NCBI RefSeq assembly: GCF_004345425.1
Contig: NZ_SLVP01000006.1
Coordinates: forward strand, 62,001 to 126,000
DNA length: 64,000 nt
From: Paenibacillus sp. BK033
GTDB taxonomy: Bacteria; Bacillota; Bacilli; Paenibacillales; Paenibacillaceae
Direction: 5' to 3'
A program made the translations under genes and the position numbers. How positions within the stretch are numbered: position 1 is the stretch's first letter; each line of letters opens with the position of its first letter. Under the pieces are notes generated by a model that worked only from the letters and a program-made list of their open reading frames with translations, ran no database searches and was not told the origin of the DNA. Shown one piece after another: positions 18,083 to 27,825 of this stretch.

Positions 18083-18547
18083 TTGGACAATCAGCCATTC
18101 AAGCATGCGGTCAGAAACCCTTCGGGCGTTAAGAACATTTTCGGGATGACGGTGCTGTGTTCACTCTTTCTTGTTAGTACGCTGCGGGGGAAAGACGACG
18201 GTACCGCCTTGTCTATTTTCGGAATCGCGGTGTTCTGCTTCTGCGCTGCCGCATTGCTTTGGTCGCTGTACCGGGCCGTTCAGAAGCCGATTGATCTCTG
18301 CCTGCGGGAGGATGCGCTTTTGCTCAATGGAAATACGATTGCTCCGGAGCAAATTAAGGTCATCATGATCAGAAGGGACTCGGTTCACCCCATTATCGGG
18401 ATCAAGCCTCATGGCGCGAGAATTGTTCCTGTCCGCATGTGCTTCAGGTACGTGGATAAAGAGGAGCAAGGCTTCGCTGATATCGCTGACTGGGCGAAGA
18501 AGAATAACGTAAAAGTCGATTACGGTTTCTTTTTTAGATGGATATAG
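18083..18547 (+). CDS. membrane protein, PH-like C-terminal region
   Basis: A 154-residue protein with two close membrane spans (IFGMTVLCSLFLVSTL and ALSIFGIAVFCFCAAALLW) followed by about 80 residues, IDLCLREDALLLNGNTIAPEQIKVIMI...., of alternating beta pattern resembling bacterial PH-like domains in small membrane proteins. No firm family is recognised. The TTG at 18083 is chosen because GGGGAGG lies nine bases upstream; the frame stays open back to 17912, but that part overlaps the riboswitch on the other strand and is unlikely to be translated. Confidence 0.55.
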   Translation: MDNQPFKHAVRNPSGVKNIFGMTVLCSLFLVSTLRGKDDGTALSIFGIAVFCFCAAALLWSLYRAVQKPIDLCLREDALLLNGNTIAPEQIKVIMIRRDSVHPIIGIKPHGARIVPVRMCFRYVDKEEQGFADIADWAKKNNVKVDYGFFFRWI

Positions 18548-18669
18548 GATTTGCACCCAGCTTTACCTATTGGTCGTACAATAAAGATAACCCGCTTCTT
18601 CTAAAACGGATCAACCAAGCGATGAAAAAGCTTTAACGCCATTTGAACGGTGTAATATGGAGGGCTGCC

Positions 18670-19671
18670 ATGAAGTCTATTACGATGAAAGCGCTGGTCT
18701 ATGAAGCTTACGGTTCGCCGGAGGTTCTCCGGATCAAAGAAGTGGAAGTCCCTGCGCCGAAGGAGCATGAAGTGCTGATCGAGGTTCATGCCGCTTCGGT
18801 CAATTCATGGGATTGGGATCTGCTCCGCGGCAAGCCGTACATAACCCGCATTGGCGGCTTCCGCAAGCCGCGGTATCCGATTCTTGGCGCGGATATTGCC
18901 GGGAAAATAATTGCCGTTGGCGCCTCCGCCACGCGGTTCCGGCCCGGTGATAAGGTGTTCGGCGATCTATCCGGCTGCAACTGGGGAGGATTTGCCGAAT
19001 ATGTATGCGCGCGTGAGGATGCCTTGACCCCAATGCCGAAGCGGTTAAGCTTCGAGCAAGCGGCCGCGATTCCGCAAGCCGCCGTGCTTGCCCTGCAGGG
19101 GATGCGCGATAAAGGGAATTTGCAGAAGGGTCAGCATGTGCTTATCAATGGAGCAGGGGGAGGCGTTGGGACGTTTGCGATCCAATATGCCAAGCTGCAT
19201 GAGGCTGAAGTAACCGCCGTGGACCGTGCAAGCAAGCGGGACATGCTGCTGTCACTCGGAGCGGATCATATGCTGGATTACGAGAAAGAGGACTTTACCG
19301 CGACCGGAAGGCAATACGATCTTATCCTCGATGTAGTGGGGACCCGTTCGGTCTTCAAGGTAAAGCGTGCGCTTAAGAAAGGCGGTACGTACGTCATGAT
19401 TGGCGGCTTAATGCCGCGTCTTCTCCAGACCCTGCTGGCCGCACCGCTAATCCGCAGGCTTGAGAAGAAGAACATGACCATTCTGGTTCATAAGCCGAAT
19501 CAGGCGGATCAACAGGTATGGCTGTCGCTTGCTGAGGCGGGCCGGATTGCTCCCGTCATTGACCGGCTTTATGGCCTGCAGGATGCCGCCGAGGCTCTCC
19601 GGTACTTCGGGGAAGGGGAGTTTAAAGGCAAAATCGTTGTCCGCATGAAAAGCGAAAACCCCAAGCCATAA
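18670..19671 (+). CDS. NAD(P)-dependent alcohol dehydrogenase/quinone oxidoreductase
   Basis: A 333-residue medium-chain reductase of the zinc-independent quinone-reductase type. The N-terminal GroES-like part (EVLRIKEVEVPAPKEHEVLIEVHAASVN) is followed by a Rossmann fold with NGAGGGVGTFAIQYAKLH near residue 157 and the end FKGKIVVRM. Zinc ligands of classical alcohol dehydrogenases are absent. The ATG at 18670 follows GGAGGG; an earlier ATG at 18643 lacks a site. Likely substrates are quinones or enones. It is monocistronic and ends inside its own terminator. Confidence 0.87.
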   Translation: MKSITMKALVYEAYGSPEVLRIKEVEVPAPKEHEVLIEVHAASVNSWDWDLLRGKPYITRIGGFRKPRYPILGADIAGKIIAVGASATRFRPGDKVFGDLSGCNWGGFAEYVCAREDALTPMPKRLSFEQAAAIPQAAVLALQGMRDKGNLQKGQHVLINGAGGGVGTFAIQYAKLHEAEVTAVDRASKRDMLLSLGADHMLDYEKEDFTATGRQYDLILDVVGTRSVFKVKRALKKGGTYVMIGGLMPRLLQTLLAAPLIRRLEKKNMTILVHKPNQADQQVWLSLAEAGRIAPVIDRLYGLQDAAEALRYFGEGEFKGKIVVRMKSENPKP

Positions 19672-19686
19672 GGCTTGGGGTTTCTT
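19655..19686 (+). terminator. intrinsic terminator overlapping a stop codon
   Basis: AAAACCCCAAGCC, loop ATAA, GGCTTGGGGTTT, then TCTT. The oxidoreductase stop codon lies in the loop. Confidence 0.8.
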
Positions 19687-19698
19687 GACGTTCGTTTT

Positions 19699-22600
19699 TT
19701 ATCCCATTATTTCGTGACAGTAACGAATGGTATCGCTTGTGGTAACGCCTGCCGCATTCACTAGCTCGCAGCGGTATTCGTAGGTGCCGGGCTTTTTCTC
19801 CGAAACGGCGGTTACGGCGGTTTGCGCCGCGGGAGTAGCTTCCTTCAGCGATTGCGTATCAATTAGCACGCCATTCTCGTATAAGCGATATTCCGATGCG
19901 TTTGTGCCCCACCATAGGTTCATCGTTACTTTGTAGCTTCCGTCTTGATCCCAGTTGTCATGGGACAGGACGGCTTTGCCCGGTGAAGCGTCGGTTACTT
20001 GAACGACCAGCGTGCTGCTGGACGTTTTGCCGTAGGCATTCATCAATTCCGCGGTGTACGTGTAGGTTCCGTTAGCTTTGCCCGCGATTTTGGTTTGAAC
20101 GGATTGGGCGAAAGGAGAGGCGTCCTTCAATTGGGCGGTATCGACCAGTACGCCATTCTCATACAGTCGGTACTCTGTGCCGTTATTGCCCCACCACAGG
20201 TTCATCGTTACCGTATAGCTACCGTCTTGAAGACCGTTATCCCAGCCGTTGTTATGGGATAAGACGGGCGTTCCCGGAGCACCGGCGGCAAGCGGCTTGC
20301 TTGTCACTTTGAACGCGTAGCTTGCGGTGGACGTATTGCCTGCGTTGTCGGTTACCGTATATTTGACCGTATGGCTTCCGATACCAAGCTTGGAGGCTGC
20401 GATAGAATATCCATTTGCAATTACGCTATTGTCCAAGAGTAGCTGCTCCGAAGCAACACCGGAAAGCGAGTCGCTGCTTGCAATTTCATAGACAAGAGTC
20501 GCCGTCTCAACAACGTCTGCCACTTGTCCGCCGGATTGCGTTAACACCGCAGTTGGAGCGGTCTTGTCCAATGGGACATGGACCGAAGCCACGCTGCTTT
20601 TGTTGCCTGCCGCATCAACCGCGTAATAAGTAAATGTATGATTGCCCTCAGCGGTTACGGTAACCGGCGTTGTGTAATCGGAAAAGATATCGTTGTTTAA
20701 CGCGTAAAACGATTCTACTTTACCTTCCGAGTTGTCTTTAGCGGTTACGGCCACTTGAACATCCCGATTAAACCAGCCTTCCGCATTAGGGGAAGCGGAC
20801 AGCGAGGCTTCAGCGGTTGGCGGCGCGTTATCCGCCGGTTGAGAAACCGTGAAATCCGCGAGGCTGCGCGGTTTGAGCTGGTACAAGTCTTTGAAAATAG
20901 CGGACACGCCGGTAATCGTTACCTTCTGGCCAACGGCGTAAGGGAAGCTGCTTTGCGTAAGGCCCGTGCGACCGTCAACACGGATATGATTAACCGTTCC
21001 GTTATCGCTGACCGCATCAAATTCGAAGGAGCCGGATGGCGTAGCGGAGACGATATTGGCAATCGCGACGTCCCTCAGCTGAAGCAGCTGGCCTTGATTG
21101 GAGCCGTCCGCTGCGTTTACCGCGCTTGGGGCCGGCAAAGCCGCCGTCCCTGTTTTTTCGATCGCCACAATATCCCCAAGCTCAAGCTCTGTATTATAGA
21201 GTGCGGTGGTTGCCGTTACTTTGACAACATCGCCCTGATGATAACCGGCTGCGTTCTGGTACACGTAAATACCGCCTGTCTCATCCTGCAGGTAGAAGGT
21301 TTGCCCGCCAAAAATCCCAGGCTCCGTCGTCACCACGCCTTCAACCGTAACGGTGGCGCCTACGGCTGCGGCACGGGATTCCGCAATGGTGCTCTTGGCC
21401 GGGATTCCGCCTTCGTCGCCCGGAAGCGGCTCAGCCGGTACGTTGCCGAGCGTAACGGCTTCAGTCAGCAGGTTCGTGCTGTTTTGTCTAAGCCGAAGAT
21501 TAGCGGCACCGGTGGATCCGGCTTTTAAGCGGATGGTTAAATCCTTATAAGCATGTCCCGCGGCGTCGGCCGTAACGCTGAAGTTCGCGCTGTAGCCGTA
21601 AGCCGTCGGCCAAGTTCCGTCCGCATTTTGCACCTGAGCGATTTGGGTGCCGCCGCTCGTTAAATAAACGCCAATCTGATAATTGCTGACGGTCGAATTA
21701 GGAGCCAGGTTGTTAAATACGACACGAACCGGGAACGACGTTCCGCTGCTGGGCAGCGTTGACTGGTGGACAAAGCTGTATGCCGGATTCGAGACAGCCG
21801 TCGCGCCGCCGTATGAACCAGCCTTAAACGTCGAGCGGTCATACCATTTGTAGCCTGCATTCGGAGCTGCCCATGGTTCAGGCTGCGGCTCCGTGGACAA
21901 GGATGGCGTCTCGAAAGGAAGCAGGGCAGTAGGCTGGTCGAGCTGCAAGCCATTTACTTGGCTGAGGCTTGTATAGCTCTCTTTTGTCGACAGCCAGTCG
22001 ATCAGGTTCACGAGCAATACGCCGTCATTCGCTTCTTTGAAGCCGTCGTAAGTGGTTTTCTTAGCGCCCGTATCTTCACGCAAATATTTAGGCGTGACGT
22101 CCTCAACGGGGGAGGAATCGCCGATAAAAGCCGCTTTCCCGCCGCCAAGCTTGGAGACGGCTACATAAGGGCCTTCCGCTGTGCCGCCGCCGTTGTATAC
22201 CCCTTGGTCAACCGCGCTTGCCCATGCTTCGTTTGTTTGAGGCAGGTACACAATGCCTTTTGCTTTTGCCGGATCAATAATGGCAAGCGTCGAGCCGGCA
22301 TGCATGGCGACGGCCGATACGCCTTCCGTAATGCCAAACGCCTGATTCGGAGCGACAATGTTTGTTGCGTTAATGTCGCCAAGCGCATTGTAACGGAAGC
22401 GGATGCCGAAGTGATCGGCCAGCCAGTCCGAGCTTGCGACATTTTGCATGGCTGAGGAATTGGCTTCCTCCGTGCTCATGCCTTGAGCCGGATTCGCCCA
22501 TGCGCCGCGGCGGTAGCCGTTAATGGACTCCGAGCCGTCCCAGCGGTTTTTATTCCGGTCCGCGTTGTAATGGTCGCCGATGAAGAAGATGCTGCCGCCG

Positions 22601-23007
22601 CCTTCCACATATTGCTCCATGGCAGCTTGCTCCGAGGTTTTGAACGGAATGTTGGGTTCAGCTATAACGAATACGTCATAGCCTTTCAAATCGTCATACG
22701 TAAACGGGGTCGACTTGCGAAGCTCTTGGACAAAATAGCCATTGTTAGCAAGCCCGTTGGCGAAATCCGAGAAGCCGCCGTCGATAACCCAATCCGCTGC
22801 TCCAGCCGTTTGCGCATGCGTGTTGTCGAACAGCACTTTTTTGCCCGCATTCTCGTTGACGACCTTTGCGTTGATGTAAGGGGCAGGATCCGATGGTCCC
22901 TCCGCATGAGCGCTATTGCTTGTCCATTGATACTGAACCGGTACAACCAGCAGCAGCATCAGCAGCAACTTGAGCCATTTGTGTCTCACTTGAAGCAATC
23001 TCTCCAT
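19699..23007 (-). CDS. large secreted modular protein (GATase-like, OB-fold, OmpL47 and repeat domains)
   Basis: A 1102-residue exported protein. A signal peptide ([15 protein letters not shown]....SAHAEG) ends near residue 37. Residues 45-340 form a ThuA/DUF4350-like amidotransferase fold ([41 protein letters not shown]). About 395-540 is Ig-like; about 560-755 resembles the OB-fold part of YhcR-type extracellular nucleases ([28 protein letters not shown]). Two OmpL47/Ig-like units lie at 765-930. Two similar C-terminal repeats of about 80 residues contain TMNLWWG and LYENGVLxDT, seen in secreted chitinases and related enzymes. Start M6 is chosen for GGGAGG spacing. No nuclease or hydrolase catalytic motif was identified, so function is open. 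Confidence 0.75.
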   Translation of the reverse strand: MERLLQVRHKWLKLLLMLLLVVPVQYQWTSNSAHAEGPSDPAPYINAKVVNENAGKKVLFDNTHAQTAGAADWVIDGGFSDFANGLANNGYFVQELRKSTPFTYDDLKGYDVFVIAEPNIPFKTSEQAAMEQYVEGGGSIFFIGDHYNADRNKNRWDGSESINGYRRGAWANPAQGMSTEEANSSAMQNVASSDWLADHFGIRFRYNALGDINATNIVAPNQAFGITEGVSAVAMHAGSTLAIIDPAKAKGIVYLPQTNEAWASAVDQGVYNGGGTAEGPYVAVSKLGGGKAAFIGDSSPVEDVTPKYLREDTGAKKTTYDGFKEANDGVLLVNLIDWLSTKESYTSLSQVNGLQLDQPTALLPFETPSLSTEPQPEPWAAPNAGYKWYDRSTFKAGSYGGATAVSNPAYSFVHQSTLPSSGTSFPVRVVFNNLAPNSTVSNYQIGVYLTSGGTQIAQVQNADGTWPTAYGYSANFSVTADAAGHAYKDLTIRLKAGSTGAANLRLRQNSTNLLTEAVTLGNVPAEPLPGDEGGIPAKSTIAESRAAAVGATVTVEGVVTTEPGIFGGQTFYLQDETGGIYVYQNAAGYHQGDVVKVTATTALYNTELELGDIVAIEKTGTAALPAPSAVNAADGSNQGQLLQLRDVAIANIVSATPSGSFEFDAVSDNGTVNHIRVDGRTGLTQSSFPYAVGQKVTITGVSAIFKDLYQLKPRSLADFTVSQPADNAPPTAEASLSASPNAEGWFNRDVQVAVTAKDNSEGKVESFYALNNDIFSDYTTPVTVTAEGNHTFTYYAVDAAGNKSSVASVHVPLDKTAPTAVLTQSGGQVADVVETATLVYEIASSDSLSGVASEQLLLDNSVIANGYSIAASKLGIGSHTVKYTVTDNAGNTSTASYAFKVTSKPLAAGAPGTPVLSHNNGWDNGLQDGSYTVTMNLWWGNNGTEYRLYENGVLVDTAQLKDASPFAQSVQTKIAGKANGTYTYTAELMNAYGKTSSSTLVVQVTDASPGKAVLSHDNWDQDGSYKVTMNLWWGTNASEYRLYENGVLIDTQSLKEATPAAQTAVTAVSEKKPGTYEYRCELVNAAGVTTSDTIRYCHEIMG

Positions 23008-23278
23008 AACCATACCTCCCATTGTATGTTTCCGGCGTTAGTTTACCACGTGCTTCCAGATTTGTGTGATAGGGTATTGTAAAAGAGGGACCGCTCGGAC
23101 TAGTTCTAAGGTAGGGCTGCGTACGGCTGTATAATGGCGAGTACTACGATTCCATTCGGATTTGCGCGAGGAATGGGAAGGGCGATAAAATTTGGGCGCT
23201 TGCCATAGAATCGCAAGAGCATATTTAAATCCTTATAGTGGGAATAAATATAATATCCCAACATTGAGGTGTTTGCTA

Positions 23279-24046
23279 TTGAAAAAGTGGATATGGACAA
23301 TTGCGATAATTCTCGGATTTACTTATCTATTCGGGACGCCTGCTTTTGCGAAAGAGAACGACCCCGCTGTTGAATTCGCCAAGGCCATTACGCGCAATGA
23401 CTATAAAAAAGCACAAAGCTGCATCGATCAAGATTATGTGCGTATTCCCGAGATACCGGAACATGTTTCCGCGCAAAGCTATCAGCTTGTACCCTCGCCT
23501 ATAAGCGGAGTGCAAGTCCTTATGGTGAACCTTTATGACGAGAAACGAAAAACCGAGCGACTGGCTTATATCTGGGAGTTGTCGGTTAATTACGGCCGTA
23601 TTACGCAGATCCGTGTTTTATACGAGGGATTCAACCCGCTGGCGGAAGAGGCTCGCTTAATAAGAGAATATCAATACAAATTCAAGCGTCATCTCTTAGC
23701 GCCAACCGAGCTGCCTTTTAAGAAGGTGACTGAATTTCATGGCTACATCGAGGAGGACAGCTCAATCGAGCTGTTGTATCGGAACGATGAAATAAACGGT
23801 TTTTTCAAGGTTAAAGCGTCTCCCGTAACCGTGGATTTGGATCGCTTCAAGTTTGATAAAGATGATGTGTACTACACGCTGAAAGACGGAACCAAGGCGC
23901 TTTACAGAGTGAATTATGATTTAGGCTATGAGTTGAGGTTTCAGAAAAATGGGATGCAGTATATGCTTGGCATCGGCAACAAGAAATATTTGAAGGTCAA
24001 ATACAAGCCGGAAACCTTGCTGAAAATCGCGAATTCCATGGTTTAA
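23279..24046 (+). CDS. secreted protein, unknown function
   Basis: A 255-residue protein with a cleavable signal peptide (KKWIWTIAIILGFTYLFGTPAFA, AxA site near residue 24). The mature part begins AVEFAKAITRNDYKKAQSCIDQDYV, resembling the NTF2/DUF4878-like start of Bacillus lipoproteins, and continues with beta-rich sequence; no catalytic motif is visible. TTG at 23279 is preferred: GAGGTG precedes it and a signal peptide starts immediately, while the upstream extension to 23192 has neither. A single-gene unit with its own terminator. The 270 bases before it hold no other gene that I can support. Confidence 0.65.
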   Translation: MKKWIWTIAIILGFTYLFGTPAFAKENDPAVEFAKAITRNDYKKAQSCIDQDYVRIPEIPEHVSAQSYQLVPSPISGVQVLMVNLYDEKRKTERLAYIWELSVNYGRITQIRVLYEGFNPLAEEARLIREYQYKFKRHLLAPTELPFKKVTEFHGYIEEDSSIELLYRNDEINGFFKVKASPVTVDLDRFKFDKDDVYYTLKDGTKALYRVNYDLGYELRFQKNGMQYMLGIGNKKYLKVKYKPETLLKIANSMV

Positions 24047-24051
24047 CCGGG

Positions 24052-24083
24052 GCTGTCTCCCGCCGCAAGGGGACAGCTTTTTT
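24052..24083 (+). terminator. intrinsic terminator
   Basis: GCTGTCTCC (24052-24060), a loop, and GGGACAGC (24070-24077), then six Ts. It follows the secreted protein gene. Confidence 0.75.
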
Positions 24084-24180
24084 ATTTGGCTTCTTATTGC
24101 GCGATAAGTAGGATATTATTTGCTTTATACCGTATTTTTCTAGAAACCATCACAACTTAACGTTGAAAGCAGGGGCAGTA

Positions 24181-24597
24181 ATGAAGAGGAATAGACTATT
24201 GGCATTTTTTATTGATTATATCTTGGTTCTGCTTATTTTTGTTCCAATTAGTATCCTCATCAATTTAAATTCGACTGAAGAAAACTCTAATAGACCTTTT
24301 GAAATCTTTTATCCGCTTCTGTTCCTGGTTCTGTTTGTTTTCTATAACAGAGATCTTATAGACGGCAGAAGCATCGGGAAACGAATCGTAGGGATAGGTG
24401 TAAGGGATCAATCCAATGTTCAACATACCCCGGGGATCATCAGGCTTTTTTTTAGAAATGTACTTTTGATATTGTGGCCCCTTGAACTTTTGTTTTTCAT
24501 TATCACGGGGAGAAGACTAGGGGACAGGCTCTTGAAAACTAAGGTAGTCGAATTGAAAAAAAAGGTTCTCTCAAAAGAGGAAGAGACCCCCGAATAA
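24181..24597 (+). CDS. RDD family membrane protein
   Basis: A 138-residue RDD-family protein with three membrane spans. Residues RLLAFFIDYILVLLIFVPI carry the family's Arg-Asp-containing first span, and LIDGRSIGKRIVGIGVRDQ is the typical cytoplasmic loop. Some RDD proteins are sodium/proton antiporters, but most are uncharacterised. ATG at 24181 follows AGGGGC; an in-frame TTG at 24163 is possible. AT content is higher than in neighbouring genes, in line with a recently acquired or weakly expressed gene. Confidence 0.8.
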   Translation: MKRNRLLAFFIDYILVLLIFVPISILINLNSTEENSNRPFEIFYPLLFLVLFVFYNRDLIDGRSIGKRIVGIGVRDQSNVQHTPGIIRLFFRNVLLILWPLELLFFIITGRRLGDRLLKTKVVELKKKVLSKEEETPE

Positions 24598-24670
24598 TTC
24601 GAGGGCTTGAAAAGGTATGCTTCAATGAATGATTGCAATGATAAAACGCTGCTCGACGATAGCCTTCTGT

Positions 24671-25180
24671 TTATTCCGCGGTTTCGTCAAGATCTTCATT
24701 GTAAGCCAATATTCCGCGTTTGAAGTAATGAAGCTTTTCGTCGGTGGTGCTTTCCATCAGGTTCGTGATCAGAAGTCCCACGCTTTCCTTATAGCTGTGG
24801 CTATTATACAGGGCCATGGCCAGAAATACTTGAATGGCGCGGTTCCCGGGGAATTCCTTCATGCCTCTCCGCAAAGTCTCGACGGCTTTGTCGTATTGTC
24901 CCCAATAACGGTAGGTACTCCCCAGTCCCATCAGGCATCTTTCCAGGTCAGGACCGGATAACCCTAATTCAATTGCTCGTTCGTAATAGGGAATCGCCTT
25001 ATTACCGAGACCGGAGTTATCGCAGGCGATCCCCATTTGGTAATTAATTTCCGCATCATCGGGATAATGGCCAAGCAACTCTAATAATTGCTCGCGTACT
25101 TCGCTTAGAATCCCTTGATCCTGCTTTGCCCGGCCTTCTTCGCGGCGTTCAATGAGTCTTTTCAAATCGTCTCTTGTCAT
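24671..25180 (-). CDS. tetratricopeptide repeat protein
   Basis: A 169-residue protein with about three TPR units: EINYQMGIACDNSGLGNKAIPYYERAIELG, ERCLMGLGSTYRYWGQYDKAVETLRRGMKEFP and AIQVFLAMALYNSHSYKESVGLLITNLM. Such proteins are protein-interaction scaffolds. The ATG at 25180 (MTRDDLKRLIERREEG) is chosen over a longer frame to 25294, because the extension is hydrophobic, lacks a site and overlaps the divergent gene's promoter area. Similar stand-alone TPR proteins occur widely in Paenibacillus; the partner is unknown. Confidence 0.75.
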   Translation of the reverse strand: MTRDDLKRLIERREEGRAKQDQGILSEVREQLLELLGHYPDDAEINYQMGIACDNSGLGNKAIPYYERAIELGLSGPDLERCLMGLGSTYRYWGQYDKAVETLRRGMKEFPGNRAIQVFLAMALYNSHSYKESVGLLITNLMESTTDEKLHYFKRGILAYNEDLDETAE

Positions 25181-25279
25181 TGTCTCATCATTCCTTTTAA
25201 AACTCTTTATTTCAAAGTAAATGAATGCCCTGACAATAGCAAGAAATACTATGTAAATAAAAAATTGCGGGGTAAGAAT

Positions 25280-25738
25280 ATGAAGACAATACATAAGCGT
25301 TTATTTTCAATCATTCTAGCCTTTGCAGTTGCGGTCTTATGCGTCGAGTCAGCTAGAAGCGGTGGAGTGCTTGCCGCTCAACCTATGCATAGAGACATCA
25401 GTTATCTAGGGGAAATCGGCCCTTTAATTACAGAAAAGATTAAATCGGCCGATATTACTAGTCCGCACAATAAGAGATCTCATCTTACTGAAGATGAGAT
25501 AAGTAATTTTATTGATTTCTTCAAGAAGTTATCAAAGAAGGATGTTACCCGGTACTATGGACCAGCTCCAAAGGGTGGGCCGCCAAGGTTACAAATCACG
25601 TTAGGATCAGACGAAAAGGTTTCCCTGTTACTTAACGGTGATTACATATTGTTTTATGGTGATGGAAAAAAAGTATCTCAGGTCTATAAACCGGGCTTAG
25701 GTATGTTTACTGTATATAAAATAAGGCATTACAAATAA
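25280..25738 (+). CDS. secreted protein, unknown function
   Basis: A 152-residue protein with an N-terminal signal (KRLFSIILAFAVAVLCVESARS....VLAAQ, cleavage near residue 34). The mature part is polar with a beta-rich end (LQITLGSDEKVSLLLNGDYILFYGDGKKV) and no recognised domain. ATG at 25280 follows GCGGGG. It is divergent from the TPR gene with a 99-base gap and has its own terminator. Lower GC than most neighbours. Confidence 0.6.
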   Translation: MKTIHKRLFSIILAFAVAVLCVESARSGGVLAAQPMHRDISYLGEIGPLITEKIKSADITSPHNKRSHLTEDEISNFIDFFKKLSKKDVTRYYGPAPKGGPPRLQITLGSDEKVSLLLNGDYILFYGDGKKVSQVYKPGLGMFTVYKIRHYK

Positions 25739-25741
25739 CGA

Positions 25742-25775
25742 AAGGAAGGCCCATTAAAGCGGCCTTCCTTTTCTT
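25742..25775 (+). terminator. intrinsic terminator
   Basis: AAGGAAGGCC (25742-25751), loop, GGCCTTCCTT (25761-25770), then TTCTTT. Confidence 0.8.
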
Positions 25776-25817
25776 TCGGTCCCCCAAAAAATAAGACAAC
25801 GGGCGGCGAGGAATAGA

Positions 25818-25940
25818 GGTAAAAGTTTCTCCTGGAGGAGCGGAGCGTCTGCCTTTGCCCGGAGGGCAACAGCCACACCGAATTTCGGCAACGAACTAGA
25901 TGTTGCGAAATTCCGGTGAACCGGAAGGAGAACTTTTACC
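25818..25940. repeat. structured dispersed element, copy A
   Basis: GGTAAAAGTTTCTCC (25818-25832) pairs with GGAGAACTTTTACC (25927-25940) as a closing stem with one bulge. Inside are a TTGCCC/GGGCAA hairpin (about 25854-25868) and a longer one from CACCGAATTTCG to CGAAATTCCGGTG. The core words TCTCCTGGAG, CTGCCTTTG, CAACAGC and CGGAAGGAGA recur in copy B at 32136-32243, where the outer stem has a different sequence. It lies between two convergent genes. Confidence 0.65.
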
Positions 25941-25983
25941 GCCATGACGAGCGCACTTGTCTCCAACCCCCGCCATGACGAGC
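25939..25983. repeat. 14-bp direct repeat
   Basis: CCGCCATGACGAGC occurs at about 25939-25952 and again at 25970-25983, directly right of structured copy A. Function unknown. Confidence 0.45.
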
Positions 25984-26003
25984 TTAGTTGTTAACTCCAG
26001 GTT

Positions 26004-27611
26004 TTAGATGTCTTTATAAACAAAATAGTCAAAGTCCGCATGCAAACCTCTGCCCGAGGTATCCTGGCATTGCATGCCGACAAATGCGCCGGTGAAGAAG
26101 CCGCCGCCTTGGATATAATCATCCGACAGCTTATGCGACTCGAAGGTGACCGGCAGCGTTGTCCAGCTGTCGCCGTCGAACGAATAGGAGTAGCGGTACG
26201 TCAGCTCCGTAACCTCAACGCGGAGGAATACGTACTCCACGCTGTCCGGGATAACAACCTCGGAGCCTTGCAGCGGCTGCGAGAACGAGAAGTTATCGCA
26301 AGCAACCAGCTCCAGAATCCTGCCTTTCTCTTCATGCCGGGTAATCTGGCAGGACGTCCAGTTCTGCGTATTGTAATAGTTCACGAGACCCGCGGATTGC
26401 TGGAACGTACTTGGGTTGAAGGCAACCTTCGTCTCCGCGGTGAAGTTGAAATGCTGCCAACGGCGGGCAACGAATGCCTGAGTGAACTTCGAAGTGAGCG
26501 ATTCTTTTCCGTAGATGCGCAGATGGCCCGGGTTGTCCTTCAAGGAGACAATCTTCTCGCCAAGCGGAATACGCAGCGTCTGGAAATGCGGGTTAAGCGT
26601 CTCGGAATCGAAATCGTCCTTCTCCGGGAAGTCCGGTCCCCACACGACCTCTTCGATGTTTGGTCCTTCAATGGTCAAGGACGGTTTATTGCCGCCAACC
26701 ACGTACGGCCAATCGTTATGCCATTCAAGACGTTGAATCGCGGTCTCTCTGCCAAGCGGGCAATAGCCGCGCGGATCGAGCAGCGGTTGTCCTTCACGGG
26801 AGAGCGGGCGTCCCACCAGATGGACAAGGAACCACTCATCCGTATGCGTCTGGACGATCGAAGCATGTCCCGCTTTTTGCAGCGCAATCCGCGGATGAGC
26901 GTGCGAGGAGATGAGCGGATTTTCCGGGTGAACCTCATAGGGTCCGCGAATATCCTTGGAACGCGCAATGGTCGCCTGATGGTCGTATTTTGTGCCGCCC
27001 TCAGCGGTCAGCAGGTAGTAATAGCCGTTGATTTTATACAAATGCGGTGCTTCGGTCAGCTTAATGTCGGTGCCTTTGAAGATCACCTCCGCTTTGCCGA
27101 CCAGACGCTGTTCAGCCGCATCATACTCCTGCAGCACGATCCCGTAGAACGGATGATTGCCCACGCGCTGATCCCACAGCATATTCACGAAATATTTTTT
27201 ACCGTCCTCGTCATGGAAGAGGGAAGGGTCAAAGCCGGAGCTGTTCATAGGAATCGGCTCAGACCATTCGCCGTCAATCGTATCGCAGGTAACGAGGTAG
27301 TTGTGGCAATCCTTCCATTGGCCTTCGACAACCTTCACGTCGGTGTAGATCAGCCAGAATTGATTGTCGCTGTACGACAATTGAGGCGCCCAAATACCGC
27401 CGGAATCCGGATTGCCCGTCATGTTCAGCTGGCTTAGACGGTTCAGCGGACGGGACGCAAGCCGCCAGTGTTTCAGATCCTTGGAATGGTAAATTCCCAC
27501 GCCCGGAAACCACTCGAAGGTCGATACCGCAATATAATAATCTTCGCCTACGCGGCAAATGCAAGGATCCGGATTAAAGCCCGGCAGAATAGGATTCGTA
27601 ATAGTAGCCAT
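26004..27611 (-). CDS. glycoside hydrolase family 43 beta-xylosidase
   Basis: A 535-residue GH43 enzyme, likely an intracellular beta-1,4-xylosidase or arabinofuranosidase acting on imported xylo-oligosaccharides, since no signal peptide is present. It starts [31 protein letters not shown], where the Asp of NPDP is the general base; [17 protein letters not shown] supplies the second Asp and [16 protein letters not shown] the acid Glu. A C-terminal beta-sandwich from about residue 325 completes the XynB-like layout. It is divergent from an AraC regulator 214 bases away, a likely controller. GAGAGGAG precedes the ATG. Confidence 0.93.
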   Translation of the reverse strand: MATITNPILPGFNPDPCICRVGEDYYIAVSTFEWFPGVGIYHSKDLKHWRLASRPLNRLSQLNMTGNPDSGGIWAPQLSYSDNQFWLIYTDVKVVEGQWKDCHNYLVTCDTIDGEWSEPIPMNSSGFDPSLFHDEDGKKYFVNMLWDQRVGNHPFYGIVLQEYDAAEQRLVGKAEVIFKGTDIKLTEAPHLYKINGYYYLLTAEGGTKYDHQATIARSKDIRGPYEVHPENPLISSHAHPRIALQKAGHASIVQTHTDEWFLVHLVGRPLSREGQPLLDPRGYCPLGRETAIQRLEWHNDWPYVVGGNKPSLTIEGPNIEEVVWGPDFPEKDDFDSETLNPHFQTLRIPLGEKIVSLKDNPGHLRIYGKESLTSKFTQAFVARRWQHFNFTAETKVAFNPSTFQQSAGLVNYYNTQNWTSCQITRHEEKGRILELVACDNFSFSQPLQGSEVVIPDSVEYVFLRVEVTELTYRYSYSFDGDSWTTLPVTFESHKLSDDYIQGGGFFTGAFVGMQCQDTSGRGLHADFDYFVYKDI

Positions 27612-27825
27612 TTCGACAAAATTCTCCTCTCGTCAGGTCAGCAAATATGCTATTAGGAAGACTGGGATTACTTAGAAATTACCCTTCTTGATCACAGAGC
27701 TTCACTTGCTGATATGTTATAATATCTCTATATTATCAAGGGTCTTCAGGTTATCCCATATCCATAGCGGGATACTATTTACCCAAATCGATTAAGCTGA
27801 TGGCGACACTGGAGAGGAGAAGGAA

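Noticed and set aside
25801-25990. Element A as an insertion sequence remnant
   Set aside because: No transposase frame and no clear target duplication flank it. The 14-bp direct repeats both lie on its right side.
26040-27437. 465-residue open frame on the plus strand
   Set aside because: It is the antisense shadow of the GH43 gene, which has clear catalytic motifs.
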